This document shows, piece by piece, positions 1 through 8,118 of a stretch of 64,000 nucleotides of DNA. The translations under genes and the position numbers were made by a program. The notes under the pieces are model-generated. The model ran no database searches. It was given only the letters and a program-made list of their open reading frames with translations, and had not been told where the DNA came from. The stretch spans positions 2,170,001-2,234,000 of the forward strand of contig NZ_CP091792.1 in assembly GCF_022024115.1 (NCBI RefSeq), in the 5' to 3' direction. Source of the stretch: Prevotella communis (GTDB taxonomy: Bacteria; Bacteroidota; Bacteroidia; Bacteroidales; Bacteroidaceae). The first letter of the stretch is position 1; the number at the start of each line of letters is the position of its first letter.

Positions 1-494
1 CAATCGAGCTGGCAATACATGACTGTCTCAAACTGCAGCCGTTCCTCAACGACCTCGTGAAGTTCGTCAAGTATGCCTATGGCTACCAAGAGAACTGTCA
101 GGCTACGCTCATGGGCCTCAAAGTGAACACATGGATTGAGCCGTACATCCATCAGAACGACTCGGAGCTGATGCAGAACCTCCAAATCGGTGTGCAGAAT
201 AACTTCATATCGAAGCAGACGGCATCGGAGCGCGCTACGAAGTATGCGAAGAACGACGAAATAAAGCGCATCATTGCGGAAGACCTCGAGAAGCGACGCC
301 TCGACATGCAAGATGAGATTCAGAAGCAGAAGGCTCAGACTGACAACGAAATTCGCAAGATTCGCGCTCAGAACGCACTCAAAGGTCAGGATGTCAATAC
401 TGGCAACGGCTCTACGGCACGTACACGCAACACCGACCAATGGGGCAACCGTCCTAACGAGAATAACTGGAAGTCGTGGAATGCCACCCACTAA
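1..494 (+). CDS. Phage portal-like protein, C-terminal part (5' end outside window)
   Basis: The frame is open from base 3 with no start needed inside the window, so this is the 3' end of a gene that begins upstream. The visible residues run from IELAIHDCLKLQ into a long charged helix (EDLEKRRLDMQDEIQKQKAQ) and a polar Asn/Gly-rich tail. The stretch NNFISKQTASERATKYAKND resembles the end of SPP1-type portal proteins in Bacteroidales phages, which sit at the DNA-packaging vertex. The family call is from sequence style only; a minor structural or adaptor protein is the main alternative. It is on the plus strand, 12 bp ahead of the next gene, consistent with a late operon entering from the left. 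Confidence 0.5.
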   Translation, partial: IELAIHDCLKLQPFLNDLVKFVKYAYGYQENCQATLMGLKVNTWIEPYIHQNDSELMQNLQIGVQNNFISKQTASERATKYAKNDEIKRIIAEDLEKRRLDMQDEIQKQKAQTDNEIRKIRAQNALKGQDVNTGNGSTARTRNTDQWGNRPNENNWKSWNATH

Positions 495-506
495 AACAAA
501 ACAGCT

Positions 507-1028
507 ATGGAAGTAGAAGTAACATCATCAACAGCAAAGACGGCACGCTCTTACAAACTCGAACCGGAAGAGCTGGCTTTCGCCGACCTCGTGGCCACTG
601 GATGGGAACCAGAGGACGCTTGGGCTGTGGCCATCCGTAAAGGTGCCACATGGAACCGCACGGCGCGTAAGGAGGCCATCACTCAGCTGCTGGAAAAAGA
701 AACGACTCAGCAGCGCATCGAGGACACCAAGGGCATACTCTCCAAGGCCCAGACGGAGCGTATTCGCTCTGAGATAAACGCTGACTCCAAGGCGCTCTTC
801 GCACGTGCCACCGACAAGACTTCAAAGATTGTAGAACTGCAAGCGAAACTGGAGGCTTGTAAAGACACTGGCGAATGGCTGAAAATCAATCAGCAAATCA
901 TCGACGTGACACGCATGAAGCAGGAAGAGACGAAGAAGGATGACAACACCACGCACTTCTTCCTTCCAACACTCTACCCTGAGTCCTGCGAATACTGCCT
1001 ACGCAATCCAAAAAACAAGAACAAGTAG
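507..1028 (+). CDS. Unknown phage protein, possibly small-terminase-like
   Basis: This 173-residue soluble protein follows the portal-like gene by 12 bp. The N-terminal half (about residues 20-70) is helical, with a pattern (EELAFADLVATGWEPEDAW, then RTARKEAITQLLEKE) that recalls the helix-turn-helix of small terminase subunits. The second half is a probable coiled coil, ending in a Cys-containing tail (SCEYCLRNP). The gene ends just before a terminator, so it closes the late block seen here. The small-terminase idea is inference from position and the helical N-terminus; no catalytic motif is visible. Confidence 0.4.
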   Translation: MEVEVTSSTAKTARSYKLEPEELAFADLVATGWEPEDAWAVAIRKGATWNRTARKEAITQLLEKETTQQRIEDTKGILSKAQTERIRSEINADSKALFARATDKTSKIVELQAKLEACKDTGEWLKINQQIIDVTRMKQEETKKDDNTTHFFLPTLYPESCEYCLRNPKNKNK

Positions 1029-1103
1029 TGTGCGGCATGGTTCTGCCATGTCGTCCTCAAAGATATACTGCATTTCAGTTTTGTAATTCATATTGCAAAA
1101 AAG

Positions 1104-1133
1104 AAGGGGCCACTCGTGAGAGCCGCCCCTTTT
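1104..1133. terminator. Bidirectional intrinsic terminator between convergent blocks
   Basis: Stem AAGGGGC (1104-1110) pairs with GCCCCTT (1125-1131), with A-rich sequence on the left and TTT on the right. It lies between the plus-strand late gene ending at 1028 and the minus-strand early operon ending at 1154, so it can serve both. Confidence 0.7.
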
Positions 1134-1140
1134 CCGTTAT

Positions 1141-1166
1141 GTATGTCGCCATGCTATAGCGACCCA
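1141..1166 (-). repeat. Gene-end hairpin repeat, copy 1
   Basis: A 26-nt sequence matching copy 2 at 4986-5011 at 24 of 26 positions. It can fold with GTCGC/GCGAC as the core stem. It overlaps the stop codon of the RuvC-like gene and stands at the end of the early operon. Confidence 0.6.
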
Positions 1167-1609
1167 TTCTCCTTCATGCGCCCATACTCAGCAATCAACA
1201 GAGCATCGGCATTTTTCAGCGTCACCTTGGTCTTAGGGAAGAGCTGCTGGGCCTTACCCTTCAAGCGGGTCTTGTGCTGAGTATAGCTCTCGTCTTTCTT
1301 GGACTTTACACTGAGGGCTGTCTGCCACTTGCTCGGCAACACGTCAATGCAGCGTATCTTGTGACAGGCAACAGCCATCTGAACATAGCCATAGAACTGG
1401 CCAAAGGTGAAGGTGCTGGAAACACCTTGCTTGGGCATCGAATGGACTATCTCAATATAGGCGCACTGAGCATCTTTGTGACGCTCTACAAAGTCGCTGA
1501 TGTCGGCCAGCGTCTCAGGCATGGCAGTAACATCAATGACTTCATGGCTCTCGCTGTCAATAACAGCAAGGCCACCGCCTTTCCCTGGGTCTATACCTAA
1601 CACTTTCAT
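1154..1609 (-). CDS. RuvC-like Holliday-junction endonuclease (phage type)
   Basis: The 151-residue protein opens with MKVLGIDPGKGGGLAV, the first acidic strand of the RuvC/RNase H fold. It has a second acidic strand (CAYIEIVHS, about residue 50) and a C-terminal helix NADALLIAEYGR, which matches the metal-binding D/DA motif of RuvC. These four features and the length are typical of phage RuvC-like resolvases, which cut branched DNA during replication or before packaging. It is the last gene of the minus-strand early operon and overlaps the gene before it by 4 nt. Its stop codon lies inside a hairpin that recurs at 4986. Confidence 0.75.
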   Translation of the reverse strand: MKVLGIDPGKGGGLAVIDSESHEVIDVTAMPETLADISDFVERHKDAQCAYIEIVHSMPKQGVSSTFTFGQFYGYVQMAVACHKIRCIDVLPSKWQTALSVKSKKDESYTQHKTRLKGKAQQLFPKTKVTLKNADALLIAEYGRMKENGSL

Positions 1610-1800
1610 AGCAGCTTCTTACGCAGTTTGGTGATACACTCGCAGATGTTACCAAGGGCATCCATCATCAGCGCATTATGCAGACTCGGAATATGCTCGG
1701 GCATCGGCTTGCCTTCTTGGATATTGCTCGACACATGAACGATAAAGTCTTCTATAAGAGCATGATCCTCGACAATATGGCGCAACTCGTTATTTTCCAT
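1606..1800 (-). CDS. Small unknown phage protein (64 aa)
   Basis: A short acidic helical protein with no recognised motif. It overlaps its downstream neighbour by 4 nt (ATGA type) and its upstream neighbour by 11 nt. This tight coupling inside the early operon is the main support for it being real. No function is proposed. Confidence 0.6.
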   Translation of the reverse strand: MENNELRHIVEDHALIEDFIVHVSSNIQEGKPMPEHIPSLHNALMMDALGNICECITKLRKKLL

Positions 1801-2389
1801 GCTTGCCTCCTTTCTTCTTAGTGGTCTTCTTCTCTGCCACAGTGCCCGAAGCCTTAGCGTCGGTTTCCACAGCGGCCTTGCCCATAGCCACGATGTTCGC
1901 TCTGGCCTCTTCCATCTTCTTCACGTCTTCAAGAATGGCATCATCCTCGGCCTTGCTCTCAGGAGTCTCTTTAGGCGCTTTCGTGCGCTCCAGATACTCC
2001 TTCAACAGACGACCCTTGGCATCAATATACTGACCGTCGCCCATGATGGTGGTGTCACCATAGAACAACAGGAACAGAGAATACAACGCCTTGTAGTTGT
2101 CATCACTCAACTGGTCACCGACAAAGCGGGAGTCAATGTAATAGAACATGGTGGCGTTACAGCCAAAGTGCAACTCCCAGTCACCGCCACGAGTGAACAC
2201 CTTGATATAAGGCACACCGCCACGGGTAAGGTCAATACCGCGCTGCTTGGCATAGACAGCAGCCCCACTACTGGCTCGCAGAGCCATCAACTCTTTTCTG
2301 GTCAAAGTCTTCATGTACTTCAACACAAAGTAATTGCCAATCTGAATCTTCTTGCCGAATGGCATTCCTACTTTCTTGTTCTCTTCCAT
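1790..2389 (-). CDS. Unknown phage early protein with Lys-rich tail
   Basis: This 199-residue protein has a mixed alpha/beta-looking body (about residues 1-130) and a long charged, low-complexity C-terminus ending in EKKTTKKKGGKHGK. The tail suggests nucleic-acid contact. It sits between the resolvase side and the primase-helicase in the same operon, so a role in replication or recombination is plausible, but no family was recognised. The opposite strand also has an open frame of equal length, which is a mirror artefact. The minus frame fits the operon. Confidence 0.6.
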   Translation of the reverse strand: MEENKKVGMPFGKKIQIGNYFVLKYMKTLTRKELMALRASSGAAVYAKQRGIDLTRGGVPYIKVFTRGGDWELHFGCNATMFYYIDSRFVGDQLSDDNYKALYSLFLLFYGDTTIMGDGQYIDAKGRLLKEYLERTKAPKETPESKAEDDAILEDVKKMEEARANIVAMGKAAVETDAKASGTVAEKKTTKKKGGKHGK

Positions 2390-2394
2390 AATCG

Positions 2395-2538
2395 TTAGTA
2401 TTTAATGATTTGATACGTCTCGTCAGGATGGCTCGCTTCAAGACCTTCCTTCCAGTGTTGGGCACTCTCAAAAGTCTGCGAATGAAAAACGTCGACCCAA
2501 CTGCCGTCTTTCTTCTGCTGAACTCGATACTTATACAT
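2395..2538 (-). CDS. Small unknown protein (47 aa)
   Basis: ATG at 2538 and TAA at 2395-2397 give MYKYRVQQKKDGSWVDVFHS and a further 27 residues. It fills the otherwise empty space between the primase-helicase (ends 2550) and the 199-residue gene (starts 2389), in the same orientation with 5-11 bp gaps. The composition looks like a small beta-sheet protein, similar in style to the 56-aa protein at 14002. Function unknown. Confidence 0.6.
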   Translation of the reverse strand: MYKYRVQQKKDGSWVDVFHSQTFESAQHWKEGLEASHPDETYQIIKY

Positions 2539-2549
2539 AATAATAGGGG

Positions 2550-4079
2550 TTAGTCATCCTCAGTAATAAAGGTTCCTTTCTCTTCGATATAGTCTATCTT
2601 CATCGACTCCTTGCTGATGATGAAATGCTCCTTCAATCGCTCAGGAGTACAGCCGAAGATTTGATACTCACAGCCCTTATGACCACGTTTCTTGAAGAAG
2701 CCGCTGCCGATACGGGCCATCGTCTGACCAAACTTCTGCTTAGACACCATCTCTACCTCGTTGTCGGCACAGAACTGCTCCAGACTCTCTAACAGCGTGT
2801 CGGTGGGTATCATCACACCGACCTCGTTCCTTGCGCGCATATCCCAACGCATCTGATAAGAATTGATCCAAGCCAACACAGGATTGACACGTAACTGAGC
2901 CAACAACATCTGTCGCCTGTTGCCCTCACTCGATGGGAAGATGAAGTTCCTGCGGCGCAACTCGCGAGCACCCCTCAGAACCCAGTTGAAGATGCCGGGA
3001 TATTCGGCTATCAACTCCTGACTGAGACTCTTGTTCTGGCGCTCCTTGGGAATGGTGACATCAAAGCTGATGAACTGCAACCTGCGGATGAAGCCAAGGC
3101 TCTGGTCATCAGGATAAGGCAACTCGTTCAGATTGAAGATGAGGTAGGGCAGGTGGTCGTTCTCACGCACATCCTCACCAATCTTTCGGTCGGTGACCGG
3201 CTCACCGCTGACAATACGCTTGAAGACACCTGTGCGCTTCCTGCCAAACGTCCTGCTGTCGGAGTCGCTGCTCCAGTTGAACAAAGCGTCTCTCAGCAAC
3301 CGTCGGGCGCGCATACCTTCATCACCAGGAGAAGTAAGTTCGTCGTAGTCGATGCCGCTGATACGGTCACGGCCATAGATGCCCATAGCAGTATTGAAGA
3401 TGACGCTCTTACCATTACTGCCTGAGCCAATGAGTATCAGACACAGCTCTACCTTCGCACAGTCCTTGCCCTCGCAAGGGTTATAGACGGTGCCACGCTC
3501 AATCAGGCCCAAACCTAAGAACATCTGCAGAATCAGACGACTGTTCTTGTCTGGCAACACCTCATGCAGGAAGTTGTTCCACTTGTAACACTTAGCGCGC
3601 TCGTTGTACTCGTAGGGATGATAATAGGTGACGTGGAACTTCGGTGAGAAGTCATACAGTCGAAGGTCTCGCAGGTCCAGAACGCCGTTCTTGAACGCGA
3701 TGACATCATTCCTCGGATTCAACGGATTGTAGTAGCGGATAGTGTCAATGAAATACTTCTTGCAGAACTGACGGTTGCCAATCATGGGAACAATACGCAG
3801 ATGCTCTAACAACAGGTCGTAGGCACTCATGATCAACTCTTCTCTGACGGCAATGTATATCTTGTCGTCAAAGAGCCAGTACTGGCCGCTGTTATAGAGG
3901 ATAGAGGCTTCCTTGGCCAAGCGACGGACATTCTTAGTGAACGTCAGCAGCTTGTCATTATAGCCGTCGGAGGTCTTGTAGCCCCACCTGCCTTGCAGGG
4001 CCTCAAAGCCATAATCTGGATTCGAGGCACTACTCAGCAAGCCAGCATAAATCTTATCTATAATAGTACTATCTTTCAT
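2550..4079 (-). CDS. D5/P4-family primase-helicase (SF3 helicase)
   Basis: A 509-residue protein with a clear Walker A loop, GSGSNGKSV, at about residue 217. It is followed by acidic and sensor motifs typical of superfamily 3 helicases (FKRIVSGEPVTDRKIG, then LIFNLNELP near residue 300). The N-terminal ~190 residues have the D5_N character (FKNGVLDLRDLRLYDFSPKF), and a winged-helix-like C-terminus follows. This is the replication helicase of many temperate phages and P4-like plasmids. No AEP primase motif is obvious, so priming may come from elsewhere. It is translationally coupled (ATGA overlap) to the 4076 gene upstream and is the central gene of the early operon. Confidence 0.85.
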   Translation of the reverse strand: MKDSTIIDKIYAGLLSSASNPDYGFEALQGRWGYKTSDGYNDKLLTFTKNVRRLAKEASILYNSGQYWLFDDKIYIAVREELIMSAYDLLLEHLRIVPMIGNRQFCKKYFIDTIRYYNPLNPRNDVIAFKNGVLDLRDLRLYDFSPKFHVTYYHPYEYNERAKCYKWNNFLHEVLPDKNSRLILQMFLGLGLIERGTVYNPCEGKDCAKVELCLILIGSGSNGKSVIFNTAMGIYGRDRISGIDYDELTSPGDEGMRARRLLRDALFNWSSDSDSRTFGRKRTGVFKRIVSGEPVTDRKIGEDVRENDHLPYLIFNLNELPYPDDQSLGFIRRLQFISFDVTIPKERQNKSLSQELIAEYPGIFNWVLRGARELRRRNFIFPSSEGNRRQMLLAQLRVNPVLAWINSYQMRWDMRARNEVGVMIPTDTLLESLEQFCADNEVEMVSKQKFGQTMARIGSGFFKKRGHKGCEYQIFGCTPERLKEHFIISKESMKIDYIEEKGTFITEDD

Positions 4080-4318
4080 ACGCTCTCTTTTTTAGTATGA
4101 GGCTCCAGACAGTCCTCGGTGGCATAGCTCGGCACATATAGCTTACCAACGCGCACCTTGTAAAGGGAGAGGTCTTTCTTGACGGCCTCGCCATCAACCT
4201 TCTCACCTTTCTTAGCAACGCGCACGCGCACGATGGTTCCTGTCTTTCCCTCTACACTCGGGAAGATGGGACACGTCTTGATACGCACCTTGTCACCTCG
4301 CTTAAACATCGTTTCCAT
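4076..4318 (-). CDS. Small KOW-like basic protein (80 aa)
   Basis: The sequence FKRGDKVRIKTCPIFPSVEG followed by KTGTIVRVRV resembles the small beta-barrel of KOW or SH3-like RNA/DNA-binding proteins. The start METMFKRG at 4318 avoids overlapping the preceding gene; an alternative ATG at 4345 would add nine residues and overlap it by 20 nt. Its stop overlaps the primase-helicase start by 4 nt, so the two are probably co-translated. The KOW call is from the G-D-x-V-x-I pattern only. Confidence 0.55.
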   Translation of the reverse strand: METMFKRGDKVRIKTCPIFPSVEGKTGTIVRVRVAKKGEKVDGEAVKKDLSLYKVRVGKLYVPSYATEDCLEPHTKKESV

Positions 4319-4325
4319 AGCCTTC

Positions 4326-4949
4326 TCACTCTTGTTCTTTCTCAATCTTCTTCACGGGCAGCTGATACATCTTCTCGTCGCCCTCCAAAGAGGCAAAGAA
4401 CTGCTTGCTGCCATCCTCATAGGAACGAACGCTAAACGACACGTCTTTCAGACTGCCACAGATAACACCATTGAAGACATTGATGACCCAGCCGACATTC
4501 GTGAAGTTCGGCTCGTAGCCTTGCTCATTCAAGAACCGCTTCATCTTCTTCATCACTATCTGACAGTTGTACTGCTGCTTGCGCATCCACTTCTGATAAC
4601 GCTCAGCTCTCAGACGGTCATTGACGGTCTTCTTGAAGTTCGGAACAAACACGTTCTCAAACAAGCTGCAGCAAAGAAGCCAGCCAAGGACACGCTGATA
4701 CATCACAAAGTGGGTAGGATGATTGGCAGGACGGCTTGGGGCACCTATACAGCCACCATCCCACAACTCTCGCTTTCCGTGATACTTGCAGCCAGACAGG
4801 TATTCTACGGTGGCATGGTTGTCATCAAACGACACACGGATGCATTTCTCGCGATTCACGAAAACACCTCTCTTCTCTTTCTCAAAACCATTCCAGCGAA
4901 GCAGACTCTTCACGCTCCACGGACTCAAACGATTGTCTTCTCTAATCAT
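4326..4949 (-). CDS. Unknown phage early protein (207 aa)
   Basis: The protein has a Trp/Cys-containing N-terminal half (SPWSVKSLLRWNGFEKEKRG) and a basic middle (DRLRAERYQKWMRKQQYN) that may bind nucleic acid. It has no membrane segment or signal peptide. It lies in the early operon directly upstream of the KOW-like gene. No family recognised. Confidence 0.55.
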   Translation of the reverse strand: MIREDNRLSPWSVKSLLRWNGFEKEKRGVFVNREKCIRVSFDDNHATVEYLSGCKYHGKRELWDGGCIGAPSRPANHPTHFVMYQRVLGWLLCCSLFENVFVPNFKKTVNDRLRAERYQKWMRKQQYNCQIVMKKMKRFLNEQGYEPNFTNVGWVINVFNGVICGSLKDVSFSVRSYEDGSKQFFASLEGDEKMYQLPVKKIEKEQE

Positions 4950-4985
4950 AATTTCTATCTGTTAAGTTACTACTAAATTTGTTCT

Positions 4986-5011
4986 GTATGTCGCTATGTT
5001 ATAGCGACCCA
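4986..5011 (-). repeat. Gene-end hairpin repeat, copy 2
   Basis: On the minus strand GTCGCTAT-AAC-ATAGCGAC is a perfect 8-bp hairpin, following the stop codon of the 5020 gene after a GCCCTCTTTGG spacer. It matches copy 1 at 1141-1166 at 24 of 26 positions, with changes that keep part of the stem. It is the minus-strand counterpart of the stop-plus-hairpin boundaries seen after 9.9 kb. Confidence 0.6.
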
Positions 5012-5019
5012 AAGAGGGC

Positions 5020-5655
5020 CTAAACGTCGATCTTCGCCACGCGCATCAACTCATTCAGGGCCTTCTCGTACTTCTGCTTCATCTTCAAACCAGACTTCCA
5101 CATCTTCTCGACACCCTTCCTGACATCATCACCAAGTTCTTCACCGACATCCTCTAAGAACTGGTTGTACTGCTCTTCCATCATGGCGTAGTTCTGCTCA
5201 AACTTGGCATAATACTCCTTGCGCTCTTCATCGTACTTCTTGAAAGCCTCGATACACTTGTTCTTCTCGTCTAAGACGATACGCAGACGCTTCAACTCCT
5301 GCTCGGTACTGAGCTTCAAGCCCCAGTTCGTCAACTGATGGTGAACAGGCACCTGACTGCCATCTTCCAACTCTTCGTATGTCACATCGCCCTTCCTCAC
5401 GTCAAGGCCAAGATGCTCAACGACAGGAGGCTTCTCGTCATTCCATTTCTCCAGCAGCTCTTCTTCAATGGCCACAGGATAGTCAAAGCCCTGTTCTTCA
5501 CCATCAACAAGAACGCGAGTGGAATTGACGTACCACATCACCTGCACTTTGTCACGCAGGCCCAACACGAACTCCATACCGTTGATACGGTACTTCACGC
5601 GCTGGCCGCAGTCCTGCCGCACGACAACTATATCTCCATTCTGAAACTTACTCAT
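5020..5655 (-). CDS. Unknown phage protein with coiled coil (211 aa)
   Basis: The N-terminal third looks like a small beta domain (NGDIVVVRQDCGQRVKYRIN). From about residue 110 to the end the protein is strongly helical and charged (KKYDEERKEYYAKFEQNYAM), typical of a coiled coil. No catalytic motif is seen. It is transcribed with the early genes and followed by a hairpin after the stop. Confidence 0.55.
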   Translation of the reverse strand: MSKFQNGDIVVVRQDCGQRVKYRINGMEFVLGLRDKVQVMWYVNSTRVLVDGEEQGFDYPVAIEEELLEKWNDEKPPVVEHLGLDVRKGDVTYEELEDGSQVPVHHQLTNWGLKLSTEQELKRLRIVLDEKNKCIEAFKKYDEERKEYYAKFEQNYAMMEEQYNQFLEDVGEELGDDVRKGVEKMWKSGLKMKQKYEKALNELMRVAKIDV

Positions 5656-5666
5656 ATCACTCGTTT

Positions 5667-6335
5667 TTAGTCAAACAACATCGGATAATCAACTTTCTCT
5701 GCCTCCCTCTGTTCGATAAGGCGCTGGCGCTTCTCAATGCTCTTCTGACGGTCTTTATGGGCCTGATTCTGCATGTTCGCAATGCCACTCTTCAAAGCCC
5801 AGACGCGCATACCAAGGAGCCTCAGCAGTTCACGCTCTTGTTTGTCGTTGATAACATACTCATTTTGCTTGTTCATGTGACCAGCACGGACATTCACCCA
5901 GCATCTACGGCCACCGACTTTATCTTCCCAGTCACAATAGACAATGAGACCGGCACCATGAGGATTGTGCTCTGATGGGCTATTCACCTTCGAGCCATTC
6001 CAGGACACTCCTTTGTACTCACCATCATACAGCCAGTGGAACACCTTCTCTGCCATCCTGTAAGGAACGGCATAGTAGAGGTGGCTCAGTTTCTTATCGT
6101 AGTGGGTATGGTCTTTCTTGAAGTCGGCCATGAAGTCACTCCACGTCCGCTTTATCTCGACCTCAGTAAGCGTCCTGCGACTCGACACAACAAGTAAGTC
6201 GGCCTCGTGATTCAAGAAACCCCAAGACACATTAGGTATCACTAAGTTCTTCCTAATGTAGAACGGCGACCAAGGAGAGCCACATATCAGATGCTCCACC
6301 TGCGCCATTTCAAGGTATGTCTCTTTCTGCCTCAT
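5667..6335 (-). CDS. PD-(D/E)XK nuclease-like protein (MmcB-like)
   Basis: Residues ~40-75 contain NHEADLLVVS, a short hairpin, then LTEVEIKRTWSDFMADFKKD. An Asp on one strand followed by E-x-K on the next, with a charged helix after it, is the signature of the PD-(D/E)XK nuclease fold and resembles MmcB-type DNA repair proteins. The C-terminal ~60 residues are a charged helix. The enzyme would act on DNA beside the RuvC-like protein and helicase. Catalysis is inferred from the motif alone. Confidence 0.55.
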   Translation of the reverse strand: MRQKETYLEMAQVEHLICGSPWSPFYIRKNLVIPNVSWGFLNHEADLLVVSSRRTLTEVEIKRTWSDFMADFKKDHTHYDKKLSHLYYAVPYRMAEKVFHWLYDGEYKGVSWNGSKVNSPSEHNPHGAGLIVYCDWEDKVGGRRCWVNVRAGHMNKQNEYVINDKQERELLRLLGMRVWALKSGIANMQNQAHKDRQKSIEKRQRLIEQREAEKVDYPMLFD

Positions 6336-6339
6336 GACA

Positions 6340-6792
6340 CTACTTCTTTTCTACAACAGCATCAACACCACAATGATGAACCTGCTCGTCATCATCCTTA
6401 TCATCAATAAGGGCCTGCATCTTCTTCTTCAAGGCGAAATACTTCTCCTTCCAGTAACCACCATCCTTCGAGAACTCATACTTCAAAGGAATCAGCTTTA
6501 TCTCATACTCAGTAGTACGCTGAGGCCTGAATATATCCATGCCACTAACACGCATATCTACTGGCTGAACACTCGGAACACACTCATAGCACAAATCGTA
6601 GAGATTCATGCCGTTCTTCTCGGCAAACTCATACAACGCCTTGTTCACTTCATGCGTAATCGTCTTCTGATCCTCCACGAAGCCGTCAAAGATGGCTCGG
6701 GCCAACTCGTCGTGAATCCTACGCTCACGCTCCGTCAACCTCACGCTGTCTAAGAACGACAGCGGAACAAACTCTTTGAAATTCTTATCCAT
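6340..6792 (-). CDS. Unknown phage early protein (150 aa)
   Basis: The start MDKNFKEFVPLS at 6792 is chosen because longer frames run back into the tRNA at 6818. The protein is acidic and mostly helical and ends in a charged tail (DDKDDDEQVHHCG). It is the first protein gene of the early operon, 25 bp after the tRNA on the same strand, so both probably share a transcript. No family recognised. Confidence 0.55.
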   Translation of the reverse strand: MDKNFKEFVPLSFLDSVRLTERERRIHDELARAIFDGFVEDQKTITHEVNKALYEFAEKNGMNLYDLCYECVPSVQPVDMRVSGMDIFRPQRTTEYEIKLIPLKYEFSKDGGYWKEKYFALKKKMQALIDDKDDDEQVHHCGVDAVVEKK

Positions 6793-6817
6793 CTTTCTTT
6801 GAAATTTAATCGTTAGC

Positions 6818-6904
6818 GGAGAGCACTGGAATCGAACCAGACCCGAACGCATCGAGCGAAGCAGATTAGCAGTCTGTCCCTATCACCATCAAGGCTTACT
6901 CTCC
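6818..6904 (-). tRNA. tRNA-Ser(GCU), element-borne
   Basis: The minus strand folds as a class II tRNA. The acceptor GGAGAGT/GCTCTCC has one G-U pair, the D-stem is CCT/AGG, and the anticodon loop is CTGCTAA with anticodon GCT on a CAGA/TCTG stem. There is a long variable arm (CGC/GCG) and the T-loop TTCGATT. The last anticodon-stem pair (A-C) and the first T-stem pair (T-T) are mismatched, and CCA is not encoded. It sits inside phage-like genes, not near host genes, so it is read as a phage tRNA, perhaps partly decayed. Confidence 0.75.
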
Positions 6905-7049
6905 AGAAAATTTTGTCCCAGATAAACCGCTTTTCCCGATAAATCACATAACATGCATACTTATATTCCTCTATATCCCTCTGCGTATGAAGCGCGTCCG
7001 ATAACGAAAAATGCAAAACACCAGTATATAAAGGACTTTCAGACATGTT

Positions 7050-8118
7050 CCGTGAACGATAATCTCGATTTCAGCGAAAATGGCCAAACCTAAGACTTCA
7101 AACCCTATATACCTATCATAGAAAAACGGAAACCATTGCAAAGATAGACAAAATCGTTAAAATCATACGCAAAACACATCAACCCAAATATCACGCATTA
7201 ACATCTTTAACATACACAATCTCATAAATCTGCATAAATCCTTATTAAATACGCATTTACACTATGCCTGATTCTACATAAACACCATTCTTCATGCTCA
7301 TAGAAAACGTGAACGATATTTTTTCACTGACCTCGTTATCGACACGAAATGCGTACATTCTTATACGCATCCTCGAATTGTTAAAACGCTCAGAAAAATA
7401 GGAAAAAAATTTTTTGAAGGCGACCGACATAGCAAAACTAATTCAAAGCAGGGGGGTGCCACCCCTGCATAAACATGCACTTTTTATGTATATATGCACA
7501 TTTTATGCACATTTTATGCACTTTTCCGCTGATAGTATTATATATACTATCTATGTCAAAATGGCACATTTTTGGCCTAAAAACTGCCATTTTGTCACGT
7601 CTTCGCGCGCTCGGTGGCCGCTCAAATGTTCCACGAAAAAAGGCTGTGAAACACTTGCACACTATAAAACGCCATATATTAAGTGTACTTTAACCCCTTA
7701 TGTTTCACGCATATACGCCTGAAATTAACACTTTTACCCTCGTATCTCCTTATATATCAAGCAGTTACGCACGTACTATGTAGATATATTATAAATAGGT
7801 CGTAACTTGCTGATTATCAGCGCCTTACGTCTTATTTATATTTAGTCCAAATTAACACTTACGTTTTGCTATGTTTCACGCTGATTTAGTGACACTTTGC
7901 TCAATGTTTCACGGATTTTTGTGACATATACGCAAAATATGCACAAATACGCATATATATGCATAACATTTAACATTTGACCCCTATCTTTTAACATTTA
8001 GGGCCAAATTGCACACATTTTATGCACTTTGTTTCACGCATAACTTGCTATATATCAGCGAGTTATGCGCTTGCAAAGTGTCACTGCAACCCCTATTGTG
8101 AGTAACACAAATTTTTAT
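7050..8118. other. AT-rich non-coding region, candidate replication origin/partition locus
   Basis: About 1.1 kb without a credible gene lies between divergent operons. It contains half-parS-like TGTTTCACG repeats and DnaA-box-like TTATGCAC(A/T) sites at 7503, 7514 and 8020. It also has a GC hairpin GCAGGGG/CCCCTGC (7448-7454 with 7462-7468) and three related copies of a TATATCA-GC-AGTTA-type sequence (near 7752, 7808 and 8049). Short ORFs here have low-complexity translations and do not look like proteins. Divergent position plus iterated sites suggest an origin, a centromere-like site or both. Confidence 0.5.
7139..7146 (-). promoter_or_regulatory. -7 box of the early-operon promoter
   Basis: CAAAGATA on the plus strand is TATCTTTG on the minus strand, the Bacteroidetes -7 box. 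It is the nearest such box upstream of the tRNA and the minus-strand early genes. A TTTTG about 23 bp further upstream could be the -33 element but is off the usual spacing. Confidence 0.5.

Noticed and set aside
1799..2398. Plus-strand open frame of 199 codons
   Set aside because: It is the mirror of the minus-strand gene at 1790-2389, with a His/Ser/Leu-rich product and no operon context.
2268..2471. Minus-strand open frame of 67 codons
   Set aside because: It overlaps two better-supported genes (1790-2389 and 2395-2538) in another frame.
6813..7046. Minus-strand open frame of 77 codons
   Set aside because: It reads straight through the tRNA-Ser(GCU) on the same strand; the translation has no protein-like pattern.
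7414..7722. Plus-strand open frame of 102 codons in the intergenic region
   Set aside because: The translation is dominated by repeats of the DNA (TATGCACATTT) and overlaps the DnaA-box-like and half-parS sites.
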